Assembly (NCBI GenBank): GCA_019420305.1
Contig: JAHZHL010000029.1
Coordinates: forward strand, 124,001-188,000
DNA: 64,000 nt
Source of the DNA: Bacillota bacterium
GTDB taxonomy: Bacteria > Bacillota > Clostridia > Peptostreptococcales > Anaerovoracaceae
Reading direction: 5' to 3'
The notes beneath the pieces are model-generated. The model had not been told where the DNA came from. It saw nothing but the letters and a program-made list of their open reading frames with translations, and did no database searches. Position numbers and translations under genes: made by a program. How positions within the stretch are numbered: position 1 is the first letter of the stretch; every line of letters starts with the position of its first letter. This document shows, one piece after another, positions 34,053 to 43,038 of this stretch.

Positions 34053-34974
34053 GAACGCACCTCACTTTCCCGCCTCGCAGCGTCCGCATCTCAATCTGCG
34101 CTCCGCAGCTTTCCGTACGCTTTGGACAACGATCCGCGAACAGACAACCGGAAGGAAGCTTCCCCGCATAGGGCTGTGTTCCCGCAATCGGTTTAAATTC
34201 ATTTTGCGGCAGCGCGTCGAGAAAGGCTTTACTGTACGGATGCCGCAGGGCGCCTTTCCCCTTTTCAAAGTCCGATGCCGGACAGACCTCTACAGTCGTT
34301 CCCGCGTAAAATACAGCGATCCGATCCGCCGCCTGCAGCGCCAGATCAATATCATGGGTGATCAGCAAAATGCCGCAGCCCTGATCCGCCAGTTCCCGGA
34401 AGGTTTTCATCGTTTCCACGGCCATCTCCGGATCCAGGCCCGGCGTCGGCTCGTCGGCAATAATCAGATCCGGCGATTCCATAAGCGCCGCGGCAATCAG
34501 CGCCCGCCTTGCCATTCCGCCTGAAAGCTGGAAGGGGTACATTTCTTCTACCTCCCCATTGAGCCGATAGCGGTGAAACACCCGCTTCATTTTCTCCACC
34601 GTTCCACGCACTCCTTTCACCTGCTTTCCGACTTTCATAAGCGGATCCAGAAAATCCACGGACTGGGGGATAAACACGATTTTTTCCCCGCGAAGCGCTT
34701 TCTGCCTCTGAGGGGTCAACTCGCTTCCCCGGTATTCCATACAGCCGGAAACCCTGGCGTTTCCCGGCAGAATCCCCAGAATCGAATGGGCAAGCAGGCT
34801 TTTTCCCGAACCGCTGGAGCCTACCACTGCCAGAATTTCTCCCGCAAACACCTCCGCGTCCAGGGAATGGATGACTTCCAGATCAAACTTGTTCCAGCCC
34901 CGATCGTAACGGCTGAAGGAAACGGTCAGATTTTCCACTTTCAGAAGCGGTTCTTTTTTTTCTCTGTTTTCCAA
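34042..34974 (-). CDS. ABC transporter ATPase, nickel/peptide type, first ATPase (NikD-like)
   Basis: The 310-residue ATPase has Walker A (GSSGSGKSLL), the signature LSGGMARRALIAAAL, Walker B (DLIIADEPTPGLD) and ITHDID. The C-terminal oligopeptide-type extension has four Cys (SGCLFADRCPKRTESCGAQ), as in OppD/DppD, which bind a cluster. It starts with TTG at 34974 after GGAGGGGGAG. It could equally belong to a peptide importer; the nickel reading rests on its neighbours. Confidence 0.85.
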   Translation of the reverse strand: MENREKKEPLLKVENLTVSFSRYDRGWNKFDLEVIHSLDAEVFAGEILAVVGSSGSGKSLLAHSILGILPGNARVSGCMEYRGSELTPQRQKALRGEKIVFIPQSVDFLDPLMKVGKQVKGVRGTVEKMKRVFHRYRLNGEVEEMYPFQLSGGMARRALIAAALMESPDLIIADEPTPGLDPEMAVETMKTFRELADQGCGILLITHDIDLALQAADRIAVFYAGTTVEVCPASDFEKGKGALRHPYSKAFLDALPQNEFKPIAGTQPYAGKLPSGCLFADRCPKRTESCGAQIEMRTLRGGKVRCVHAT

Positions 34975-34987
34975 CGGACTCCCCCTC

Positions 34988-35860
34988 CTATTCGTTTCCG
35001 CTGCCCGGATTGAGCAGCAGCTTCAATTTATCACCGATTCCATCAAACAGCATCACCGCAATCAGGAGCATCAGACCCGGAAACAGGCACAGCCACCATT
35101 TTCCGGTTACAATATGCCGCATGGCTTCGGACAAAATTCCTCCGATGGCCGGTACCCCCGCGGAAAATCCGAAGCCGAGAAAGGTCAGTGACGCTTCATG
35201 CATAATCGCGTGGGGAAACAGCAGTACCAGCCCCACCAGATAGACTGGAAGCACATGGGGAACAATATGGGACTTCGCGATCGCCCACCTTGATTTTCCC
35301 ATCCTGCGGGCAGCCTGCACATACTGGGAGTCCCGTACCTGCAGCACTTCCGCCCGTACCACTCTCGTAAGCTCCGGCCAGTGGGTTACCGCCACTGCCA
35401 CCGCTACGCCGAAGCCGCCTCTCCCCATCATATAGGAAATCAGAATCAGCAGCACCAGATGAGGCATGCCCATGCAGCAGTCCACGCACCAGGAAATGAC
35501 CCGATCCACTTTTCCTCCCGCCAGCGCCGCCGAGATCCCGAAAACAAGCGCGATCACCGAACTGACCGCAGACGCCGCCAGCCCAATTAGGATGCTGTTC
35601 GACAACCCCTTAATACTGCGCCAGAACATATCTCTGCCCATAAAATCCGTGCCGAACAAATGCGACAGGGAAGGCGTCAGAAATTTATCCGCGTAATTGA
35701 CGCCGTAAAGCTCCGGAGACATAAAAAGTCCCGCCAGCATAACCGCCAGCAGATAGGCACCTGCCAGAGCGATGTATATCGTCATTTTCTGTTTTGTATT
35801 ACTTTTTTTCCCGGAAAGGCGGGGCGCGGTCTTTTGTTTTGTCACAATAGCACTAAGCAC
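34988..35860 (-). CDS. ABC transporter permease, nickel/peptide type (NikC-like)
   Basis: The 290-residue membrane protein has an N-terminal cytoplasmic stretch, one leading helix, then the BPD_transp_1 domain with the EAA-type loop QYVQAARRMGKSRWAIAKSHI. It begins with GTG at 35860, inside the end of the partner permease gene (8-bp overlap). The pair would form the membrane channel. Confidence 0.87.
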   Translation of the reverse strand: MLSAIVTKQKTAPRLSGKKSNTKQKMTIYIALAGAYLLAVMLAGLFMSPELYGVNYADKFLTPSLSHLFGTDFMGRDMFWRSIKGLSNSILIGLAASAVSSVIALVFGISAALAGGKVDRVISWCVDCCMGMPHLVLLILISYMMGRGGFGVAVAVAVTHWPELTRVVRAEVLQVRDSQYVQAARRMGKSRWAIAKSHIVPHVLPVYLVGLVLLFPHAIMHEASLTFLGFGFSAGVPAIGGILSEAMRHIVTGKWWLCLFPGLMLLIAVMLFDGIGDKLKLLLNPGSGNE

Positions 35861-36839
35861 GGTACCCTCCTTCCTTCAGCCGGGGATCGATGATTCCGTA
35901 AAGAATATTGGCGATCAGATTTCCCGCGAACACAAACAGCGCGCTGAACATGGCAATTCCGATGAGTAGGGGCGCGTCCGCGTTGAGAGCCGCCGCTGTC
36001 AGCGCGCTTCCCAGCCCCGGGTAGGAAAAGACGCTTTCCGCAAGGGCGATACCGCCAAACAATTCGCTGAAAGAAGCGAACTGAAGGGTAATCGCGGGCA
36101 GAGCGATATTGCGGAGTCCATGGCGGACGACCAGCTGCCTTGTCGTTTCTCCCCTTGCTCTGGCAAACAGAATATAGTCGCTGTGCATAATCTCAATGAG
36201 TTTCTGCCGGGTATATAAGGCGATCTTGCTGATGCCCAGGATGCTGAGCGTAACAGACGGCAAGATCATATGATAGATGCGATCCCAGACGGTCACGTCC
36301 TCCGCCAGCTTATCCATGGGAACCGCCTGTCCGATGGGAAACCAGCCGAGGATTACAGAAAAGACCGTCAGCATCAGAAGTCCGAACCAGAAAACCGGAG
36401 CCGACTGCAAAATCAGACAGAAGGTTTTAATCCCTTTATCCAGGAGGCTTCCCCTTTTCAGAGCGGCGAGAATCCCGGCGGCGAACCCCAGCACTCCCGA
36501 CAGCACCCAGGCGCTGAGAATCAGTGCGATCGAGTATTGGAACCGCTCAAAAATTACAGTGGATACCGGCATATGATAGGTGATCGAATCCCCCAGATCA
36601 CCGTGAATCGTATTTTTCGCCCAGGTCAGAAAACGCTGGGCAGGCGGATCGTTCAGCCCCCAGTGTTCGGCGATTTCCTGCTTCGCCTGTTCCGACATTG
36701 TTGATTCCGCTCCCACGTAGGCTTCCAGCGGGTCCACCGGCGACGCGGAAACCAGTACAAAGGAAAGCACACAGATCGCCGCCACCAGAGACAACATGCG
36801 AAAGGTTGTCCCACACAGATATTTGATTCGATTCATCAT
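35853..36839 (-). CDS. ABC transporter permease, nickel/peptide type (NikB-like)
   Basis: The protein has an N-terminal helix and a periplasm-side domain, typical of DppB/NikB (GDLGDSITYHMPVSTVIFERFQ), followed by the permease domain with the loop DYILFARARGETTRQLVVRHGLRNI. I use ATG at 36839, which overlaps the stop of the binding-protein gene (ATGA). About 328 residues, the normal length. Confidence 0.87.
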   Translation of the reverse strand: MMNRIKYLCGTTFRMLSLVAAICVLSFVLVSASPVDPLEAYVGAESTMSEQAKQEIAEHWGLNDPPAQRFLTWAKNTIHGDLGDSITYHMPVSTVIFERFQYSIALILSAWVLSGVLGFAAGILAALKRGSLLDKGIKTFCLILQSAPVFWFGLLMLTVFSVILGWFPIGQAVPMDKLAEDVTVWDRIYHMILPSVTLSILGISKIALYTRQKLIEIMHSDYILFARARGETTRQLVVRHGLRNIALPAITLQFASFSELFGGIALAESVFSYPGLGSALTAAALNADAPLLIGIAMFSALFVFAGNLIANILYGIIDPRLKEGGYRA

Positions 36840-38461
36840 TTCCACGACCAGTCCTTCATGTTATTGATCACCGGCATTCCGTGCCCGTGAGGATGGGGAA
36901 TCTGGGTTTCCACGGAAATGTCCAGGTTATCCTTTACAAAATAACTGTGCTCAATATTTACAAGATAAATATAGGCGTAATCATCCGCGCTTTCTTCCTG
37001 CGCCTGTTTCCACGCGCGTACCGCGTCTTCCCGGTTATTGGCTCCCAGAGCGGTGTCAATGAGGCGATCTACCGTTTTATTGGAGTAGCGCACGGTGTTG
37101 GCGGTTCCGTCTCCGGTGAAGGACTCTGAATAAAACAGATTCTTTAAAATCACCGGATCATACTGACCCCATCCCCAGACAACGCCGTTTGAAGCCGCTT
37201 CGGTATTCAGTTCATCCCAGGTTTTCTGATCCAGATCCACCTGAATTCCGATGGATTTCGCTTCTTCCGCGAAGGCGGCAGCCAGCTGGTATCTCGCCGT
37301 ATCGCCGCTGGGTGACAGTAAGGTGAAGCGGCATTTCTGCCCGTCTTTTTCATAGATCCCGTCGCTTCCTTTTTTCCATCCCGCGTCCTCTAGAAGCTTT
37401 GCCGCGCCTTCTTTGTCATTGTCCTCAAAATTCGCGGGGCTGCCCCAGGAAAGATTGGTAGTAAAACCTTCCGCCGGTTTTCCGACTCCGTTTAAAGCAT
37501 CGTCAATGATCTTGCCGCGGTCAATTCCGATGGTCAGCGCCTGCCTCACAGCTTTGTCCGAGGTTACGTTATTTCCCACGGTAATCGTCTTTCCGCTCTC
37601 TGTCGTATAGGAGGTTTCTTTTGTGACCGGCAGGCTGATCTGACGGACATCCATTGTTTCCAGGTTTTCAATGTGCATGCCCTCAACTTCTTCAGAAACA
37701 TAGGCCGGGTCGACCATGACGACATCCAGCTGTCCGGATTTGGCGTTGGCAATGGCCGTATCCTCCTCCATATTGAGCAGCGTCACCTGGGAAATTTCCG
37801 GCGCTCCTTCGTAATAGCTTTCGTTTGCGGCGACAATGATCTTCTGCTCCGTATCATACTGCACGATTTTCCAGGGGCCGGTTCCCACCGGCATTGTATC
37901 AAAGGTTTCGCTGTCATAACCGTCACTGGGCACAATGCCTAACAGCGCCGTCTGATCCAAAAAGGAAGAATATGGCTCTTTGAGAGTGAAAACAACCGTA
38001 TCGTCCCCCCTCGCGGTTACGGACTCCAGCCGGCTCAAATCCACGTTCGCGTTATCGCCCTGGTTTTCTTTTACCGTATTATAAGTGAACACCACATCTT
38101 CCGCGGTAAAATCCGATCCGTCATGGAATTTGACATCCTGCCTGAGTTTAAACGTGTAGGTTCTGGCGTCGTCACTGATTTCCCAGTCTTTCGCCAGATC
38201 TCCGACATACTCGGATTCCGGGCTGACCTTCGTCAGCGCGCTGTTGATAAACGAATAACCGTAAGCCATCCCGCCCTTAACCGGATCCAGGCTGCTTTCG
38301 AAAATCGTCCCTCCCACATACGCCGTAACACCGTCTTCCGCGCCGCTTTCCGCTCCTTGATCCGCGGAACCGCAGCCTGCCAGAATGGCTGCCGCTAAAA
38401 GCACAATCAACGTAAGGCTTATCCATTTGCTCCATTCGGTGTTCTTTTTTAATCGCTTCAT
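36836..38461 (-). CDS. Substrate-binding lipoprotein, nickel/peptide type (SBP family 5)
   Basis: The protein starts with a lipoprotein signal (MKRLKKNTEWSKW, hydrophobic core, lipobox AGCGS) and has the SBP_bac_5 fold with SLDPVKGGMAYGYSFINSAL and YTFKLRQDVKFHDGSDFTAEDV. The tail contains PHPHGHGMPVI, a His-rich stretch that could contact nickel. I chose ATG at 38461 (541 residues) because it opens the signal peptide; two upstream in-frame ATG codons at 38497 and 38509 are less likely. It is the first gene of the importer operon, with an unusual leader. The nickel assignment is inferred from the neighbouring lar genes. Confidence 0.85.
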   Translation of the reverse strand: MKRLKKNTEWSKWISLTLIVLLAAAILAGCGSADQGAESGAEDGVTAYVGGTIFESSLDPVKGGMAYGYSFINSALTKVSPESEYVGDLAKDWEISDDARTYTFKLRQDVKFHDGSDFTAEDVVFTYNTVKENQGDNANVDLSRLESVTARGDDTVVFTLKEPYSSFLDQTALLGIVPSDGYDSETFDTMPVGTGPWKIVQYDTEQKIIVAANESYYEGAPEISQVTLLNMEEDTAIANAKSGQLDVVMVDPAYVSEEVEGMHIENLETMDVRQISLPVTKETSYTTESGKTITVGNNVTSDKAVRQALTIGIDRGKIIDDALNGVGKPAEGFTTNLSWGSPANFEDNDKEGAAKLLEDAGWKKGSDGIYEKDGQKCRFTLLSPSGDTARYQLAAAFAEEAKSIGIQVDLDQKTWDELNTEAASNGVVWGWGQYDPVILKNLFYSESFTGDGTANTVRYSNKTVDRLIDTALGANNREDAVRAWKQAQEESADDYAYIYLVNIEHSYFVKDNLDISVETQIPHPHGHGMPVINNMKDWSWK

Positions 38462-38507
38462 CTCCGTGGCACCTTCCTTTGCTCTGTTTTCTGTCATCTC
38501 TTTAAAC

Positions 38508-38566
38508 AAAAAAATACCAGAAAAGTTTCCTGACCATTCTCGATCAGGGATTATAACCTTCCTGGT
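38508..38566 (-). promoter_or_regulatory. Terminator-like hairpin in the leader of the nickel-type importer operon
   Basis: On the minus strand ACCAG...CTGGT closes a long hairpin (38516-38566) with inner pairing AAGGTT/AACTTT and CCTGA/TCAGG, then seven T (38508-38514) before the operon start. In the middle of a leader this suggests transcription attenuation or a riboswitch. I do not recognise the NiCo (czcD) riboswitch motifs. Confidence 0.6.
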
Positions 38567-38586
38567 TTTCTTCTGAAGTATTATAT

Positions 38587-38631
38587 AGTCGTAAAAAATC
38601 TCTTCTGAGATGAAAATGACACTTCTGTGTC
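38587..38631 (-). promoter_or_regulatory. Two small AGAA-loop hairpins at the 5' end of the importer leader
   Basis: On the minus strand GACAC-AGAA-GTGTC (38618-38631) lies at the likely transcript start, and ATCTC-AGAA-GAGAT follows (about 38598-38612), ending in T6. The first could also be a repressor dyad over the start site. The role is unknown. Confidence 0.35.
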
Positions 38632-38637
38632 TTAATT

Positions 38638-38666
38638 AATTTACCACTTTGGAGATAAAATGTCAA
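38638..38666 (-). promoter_or_regulatory. Sigma-A promoter of the nickel-type importer operon
   Basis: On the minus strand there is TTGACA (38661-38666), 17 bases, then TAAATT (38638-38643). It implies a leader of about 170 nt. Confidence 0.75.
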
Positions 38667-38736
38667 TATTTTTTAACCCGGCAGACGCCTTGCGCCAGGG
38701 GAATTCCGAAGTTCCTTCCTTCGAAGCCGCCGAATC

Positions 38737-38785
38737 AAAAGACGGAAGGATACCCGCCGTTTCCCACGACCTCGTTCCTTCCGTC
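38737..38785 (-). terminator. Terminator of the fchA-folD-antiporter-peptidase operon
   Basis: The arms GACGGAAGGA (38741-38750) and TCCTTCCGTC (38776-38785) form a 10-bp stem, followed on the minus strand by TTTT. It lies just past the peptidase stop at 38794. Confidence 0.6.
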
Positions 38786-38793
38786 TTTCCTCT

Positions 38794-39876
38794 TTACAGA
38801 CCTTTATATTCTTTCAGGAAATTTACCAGCAGCTGCACGGTATATTCCATATCATCCATGTTAATGGTTCCTACCGCTGTGTGCATATATCTCTGCGGGA
38901 TGCAGATTCCTCCCGCGAGTACGCCGCAGCCACTCATGGAAGCGGACCACGCGTCGGTTCCGCCGCCTGTCATAACTTCCCGCTGGAACGGAATGTCGTG
39001 TTTTTTCGCGGTCTGAATCAGCGCGCTGGTCACCTTCCGCGGCACGTTGTTTCCCGTCGCGCCCAGAATCGGATCCCAGTCGTAGAACTTGATTCCCGGA
39101 CCCGCGCCCATACGCTCGGAACATTTATTGATTTCCACACCCGGCGTATCGCCTGTCAGAGTTACATCCACCGCCAGAAACAGTTCCGGATTCAGGCGGT
39201 TTGCCAGAGGCGCGCCGCTGCGCATTCCGACTTCTTCCTGAACCGATCCCACCATGCAGACCGTCACATCCAGCTCTTCATCCTGCAGACGTCTCAGCGC
39301 TTCCACTAAAACCGCGCAGCCCGCGCGGTCGTCGACGGATTTTCCGGTGTAGAATTTACCGTTGTTGAGGACATAGCCTTCTCTGGCAAAGCCCATATAA
39401 TCACCGGCTTCCACGCCCAGAGCCTGTGTTTCTTCTCTGGAAGTCGTACCGAAGTCCACGAACAGATCTTCGATTTTAATCACTTTTTCGTGATCCTCTT
39501 CTGTCATGATGTGAGCCGGTTTTGAGCCGGTCACGCCGTACACTTTTTTCCCGCTTTCGGTCATAACCACCATATCCTGGTTGACCGCCGTACGGTCGTC
39601 ATGATATCCGACCGGCAGGAATCTGGCAAGTCCGTTGTCTTCAATATAATTCAGGATAAAACCGATTTCATCCATATGCGCGGAAAGAACGATCTTACGA
39701 TCCCGGTCTTTTCCGTATTTGATGAAAATCTGGCTGCCGAGAGGGTCTTCAATGTGTTCATCATAAAGCCCTTCCATCTCCTTCCGGAGCGCCGCGGCAG
39801 TTTCTTCCTCATTTCCGGACACCCCGAAGGTGTTGTCCAGATTGTATAAGGTTTCCAGTAGCTTGTTGTTAATCAT
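38794..39876 (-). CDS. M42-family metallo-aminopeptidase (glutamyl aminopeptidase/endoglucanase-like)
   Basis: The 360-residue protein has the M42 dinuclear metal ligands: SAHMDEIGF, KSVDDRAGCAVLVEAL (bridging Asp), QEEVGMRSG (catalytic Glu), the Asp in LAVDVTLTGD and the C-terminal His in YMHTAVG. It would trim peptides in the cytoplasm. It lies 13 bp after the antiporter gene and is the last gene of that operon. Confidence 0.92.
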   Translation of the reverse strand: MINNKLLETLYNLDNTFGVSGNEEETAAALRKEMEGLYDEHIEDPLGSQIFIKYGKDRDRKIVLSAHMDEIGFILNYIEDNGLARFLPVGYHDDRTAVNQDMVVMTESGKKVYGVTGSKPAHIMTEEDHEKVIKIEDLFVDFGTTSREETQALGVEAGDYMGFAREGYVLNNGKFYTGKSVDDRAGCAVLVEALRRLQDEELDVTVCMVGSVQEEVGMRSGAPLANRLNPELFLAVDVTLTGDTPGVEINKCSERMGAGPGIKFYDWDPILGATGNNVPRKVTSALIQTAKKHDIPFQREVMTGGGTDAWSASMSGCGVLAGGICIPQRYMHTAVGTINMDDMEYTVQLLVNFLKEYKGL

Positions 39877-39889
39877 ATTATCACACCTC

Positions 39890-41266
39890 TTACATCACAA
39901 ATCCGCAAATGAGATACAGGATAAAGGTAATTCCACCTGAAATACACGCGTATGGAAGCGTTGCGAACATCAGGTCGATAGACTTAATCTCACATCCCTG
40001 CGCGCACATAATAACGCCGTCTCCGTAAAGGCAGGTATTGCTTCCGAAGGCCGCTCCGGAGAACACCGCCGCCGAAGCCAGGATCGGATCAACGCCCATC
40101 GCGTTGGCAAGAGGAACCACCAGCGGCAGAATAATCGCCGCCAAATCCCAGAAGCATCCGGTCGCGTAAGCATATACGCCGCAAACCAGAAATACCACCG
40201 CGGGAAGGAACGCGCCTTTCATGATCGGCGTCGTAATTTCAATAATAAAGTTCGCAAGTCCCAGATCTGTGTTAGCGGACTGTACCGCGAACGCCAGAAC
40301 AGACAGAACCAGTACAAAACCCATGCTCATAACGCCATCAAAGCAGTATGACAGGAATTCTTTGAATTTCATTTTTCTCTGTGCCAGCTAAAGGATGGCG
40401 GCAGTAACTACTCCGGCCATCGATCCGTACAGGACTTCGCTGCCGCACAGCAGTGTCACCGCGATCATAACAATCAGCGGAAGCAGAAAGTTCCAGGGAT
40501 GCGCCTTATATCCTTCCGGCAGCTCTTCCTCTTTAAATTCCGGATCAACGGCTTCCACGCCTCCCCCTACCGGGAATACGTCTCCTGTCTGCTCCGCCCG
40601 CAACGCGTCTTTTTTTATCATTCCAAGTTTGGGAAACAGTCCCAGCGTATGGAGAAACACCATAATAACCATCAGCCACGCGTAGAACGTCAGAGGCATC
40701 GCTTTCAGATACGCGCCCATTCCGGTTCCGCCTACGGTCACCCCTTCCGACTCCAGAAGGGTCGCGAAGTAAACGGCCCAGGAAGAAAGCGGGATCAGAA
40801 TGCAGACCGGAGCCGCCACGCAATTTACAACATACGCGAGCTGCGTTCTCGGAATCCGCAGGCGGTCTGTAATCCCCTTCATGGTCGTTCCCACCGCCAG
40901 ATTGTTCAGATAATCATCCAGGAAAATGATGACTCCCAGAATGGCAGTACCGGTCAGAGCCTGTCTCTTCGTATGAATGAACCGTCCCGCCCAGATGCCG
41001 AAGTCTTTTACCGCGTGGGATTTCTCAAATAAAATAATGAGAATACCGAACATGGCAATTACCAGCAGCAGCCACTGCAGGGACTCATTCGTCATGGAAG
41101 AATACAACGCTCCCACCCATTTGCTCACAGCGCCCGTAACGCCTCCTAAAACCACCGCTGCCACCGACAGCCCGCAAAGCATCGCAAACAGGGTCCGCTT
41201 TGTCGTAACCGCGATGACCAGGATGGTCAGTACCGGCAGGACGCTCAAAATACCATATGAATCCAT
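39890..41266 (-). pseudogene. NhaC-type Na+/H+ antiporter gene interrupted by an in-frame TAG
   Basis: One family member of about 458 codons is split by a TAG at 40388-40390. The upstream part (292 residues, ATG at 41266 after AAGGAGG) has GVIIFLDDYLNNLAVG and NCVAAPVCILIPLSSW. The downstream part holds AFGSNTCLYGDGVIM and the final helices. The reading frame is unchanged across the stop (...TAAIL, stop, LAQRKMKFKEF), so a tyrosine or glutamine codon change would explain it. TAG ends other genes here (permease, rapZ, thioesterase), so readthrough as an amino acid is unlikely. Reinitiation at the ATG at 40372 would give a split protein. Confidence 0.8.
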
Positions 41267-41320
41267 ATAGTCCTCCTTAAAATAATAAATTGTTCTCCTT
41301 GTTTCCCAATTCCCCTCTAT

Positions 41321-42202
41321 CTATTCAACCAGTCCTGCCGCAGCTTTAGCTGTTTCCGCCATTTCCGCCGCTTCCGCGGTCTGCTGCATAAGAACTGCGG
41401 TTGTCACCGCGCCGATTCCGCCCGGAACCGGCGTAATATAACCGGCAGCGCCTGCGCGTTCAAAATCCACGTCTCCGCAGAGTCTGCCCTCTTCATCCAC
41501 GTTGATTCCCACATCAAGAATCACCTGTCCCTCCCGGACATATCCTTCATCCACCATCCCGGCCTGTCCTGCCGCGGCAATGAGAATATCACTCTCCCGG
41601 CAGATGTTCCTCATAGCTTCATCCCCGGTCCGGCTGTGGCAGATAGTAACCGTCGCGTTTTTTGCCAGGGCCATCATAGAAACCGGCTTTCCGATAACGA
41701 GGCTTCGTCCCAATACTGCCATCCGTTTTCCCCTCAGCTGGATCTTATAATGATCCAGGATTTCCATACATGCTCTTGCCGTACAAGGCGCGAAGCCGTT
41801 TCCGCTTCCGGTAAAAATTCCCGCAAGGGAACCTTCCGTAATGCCGTCCACATCTTTTCGAGGCAGCAGCGCCGCCCGGACAGCTCCATCGTCTATCTGC
41901 TGTGGAAGCGGCCGGAAGATCAGCGCGCCGTGAATGCCGTTGTCCCGATTGATTTTGTCGATTTCCGCAAGAAGCGTCTCCTGGGAAACCGTTTCCTCAA
42001 AGAGGAAACGCTTTACCTCAATTCCGGCTTTTTCCGCCCTTTTCATCGCCCCCCGCTCGTACGACAAATCACTCGGGTTTTCTCCTGCCCGGACAATCGC
42101 CAGGGTCGGCGCCACCCCCCGCTTTCTTAAAGCTTCCGACTTCTCCCGCACCCGCTGTGTGATTGCCTCGGCAACTTGTTTTCCTTCCAGTCTCTGTGCC
42201 AT
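41321..42202 (-). CDS. folD: Bifunctional methylene-THF dehydrogenase/methenyl-THF cyclohydrolase
   Basis: FolD interconverts 5,10-methylene-, methenyl- and 10-formyl-tetrahydrofolate. The protein has GIHGALIFRPLPQQIDD, the NAD(P)-binding stretch AVLGRSLVIGKPVSMM and the C-terminal TPVPGGIGAVTTAVL. I use ATG at 42202 (293 residues), which has GGAGAA upstream and follows fchA by 10 bp; longer in-frame sequence at the N-terminus does not belong to the family. Next to fchA it suggests a C1-folate unit. Confidence 0.95.
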   Translation of the reverse strand: MAQRLEGKQVAEAITQRVREKSEALRKRGVAPTLAIVRAGENPSDLSYERGAMKRAEKAGIEVKRFLFEETVSQETLLAEIDKINRDNGIHGALIFRPLPQQIDDGAVRAALLPRKDVDGITEGSLAGIFTGSGNGFAPCTARACMEILDHYKIQLRGKRMAVLGRSLVIGKPVSMMALAKNATVTICHSRTGDEAMRNICRESDILIAAAGQAGMVDEGYVREGQVILDVGINVDEEGRLCGDVDFERAGAAGYITPVPGGIGAVTTAVLMQQTAEAAEMAETAKAAAGLVE

Positions 42203-42212
42203 GGTTGTTCTC

Positions 42213-42842
42213 CTATTTGATTTCCTGAAAAACCTGCTCGATAATCCGGTCGGCTTTTGCCATATAAACGCTTCGCATTTCATCCGCCCTGCGGTTTGCC
42301 TGCCACGCGTACTCCCGGTCTTTCATGGACTTTGTATTAATGTAAATGTTAAAGCTGGCGCTCTCCAGAGCGGCTCTGCAAAAGCTGGCGCCGGCTCCGG
42401 CATCGCTTATCGCCAATTTACTTCCTTTTTCCGCGAAATTCCCACAGAGTTCAATACCCTCACAACATTTTTCCATAATGGCAAAAGGTACCCGGCAAGC
42501 TTCTTTCAGCGCGTCTTCCATAATACGCGCCTTTTCTTCCCGCTGCGCCTCTGTTTCAGACGGCATTCGGTATGCCGCCGCCAACGGTTCGAAGGATCGC
42601 GCGTCTTCCTGAACCAGCTCCAAAAGCGCTTTTTGATTTTCCTTCGCCTGCTCCATCCAGCTCCGAATCTCGCCTTCTACTTCTTTATATTTTTTCTTTC
42701 CTTCTGTAAGCGAGCCGACCATATGACCCAGGGCTGTTCCCAGCGCGCCTGTCAGCGCGGAAGCGCCTCCCCCTCCGGGAGTCGGTCCTTTACCCGCGAG
42801 CAGATCGATAAAAGTTTCACAACTTTCCTCAACATATTTCAT
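42213..42842 (-). CDS. fchA: Methenyltetrahydrofolate cyclohydrolase / formiminoTHF cyclodeaminase (FchA/FTCD_C family)
   Basis: The 209-residue helical protein belongs to the FTCD_C family (GKGPTPGGGGASALTGALGTALGHMVGSLTEGKK at its start, represented here by TPGGGGASALTG). In clostridia such proteins convert formimino- or formyl-THF to methenyl-THF during purine, glycine or histidine breakdown. It is the first gene of an operon with folD, the antiporter and the M42 peptidase. It overlaps the need for FolD's cyclohydrolase activity. Confidence 0.9.
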   Translation of the reverse strand: MKYVEESCETFIDLLAGKGPTPGGGGASALTGALGTALGHMVGSLTEGKKKYKEVEGEIRSWMEQAKENQKALLELVQEDARSFEPLAAAYRMPSETEAQREEKARIMEDALKEACRVPFAIMEKCCEGIELCGNFAEKGSKLAISDAGAGASFCRAALESASFNIYINTKSMKDREYAWQANRRADEMRSVYMAKADRIIEQVFQEIK

Positions 42843-42967
42843 GTTGCTGCCTCCTGTCTTTCAGCAGAACGTATTTCCGCCTTTTACCAAAAAGAGCGTA
42901 TGCCCGAGGATTCTCCTCCCTATGACACACACTCACGTATTATAGCATTATTTCGTTTCCTTGTCAT
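42843..42967 (-). promoter_or_regulatory. Promoter and 90-nt leader of fchA-folD
   Basis: On the minus strand there is ATGACA (42962-42967), 17 bases, then TATAAT (42939-42944, preceded by TGC). This leaves a leader of about 90 nt with GAGGA-GAA-TCCTC and CTCGGGCATACGC. ZTP (pfl) riboswitches commonly precede fchA/folD genes, but the diagnostic CCGCCTGGGCA is not clearly present, so I call only the promoter with confidence. Confidence 0.6.
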
Positions 42968-43038
42968 CTATTTCACGATTTTGCAATAATTTCTGCCAAT
43001 TTGTAAAATTGATTAATAATTTTTGTCAACCCATATTC

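Noticed and set aside
40388..40390. TAG in the antiporter read as pyrrolysine
   Set aside because: TAG ends rapZ, the thioesterase and the permease in this window, and no pyl genes are seen.
42843..42931. ZTP (pfl) riboswitch before fchA
   Set aside because: The gene context fits, but I could not find the diagnostic CCGCCTGGGCA core, so only the promoter and leader are listed.
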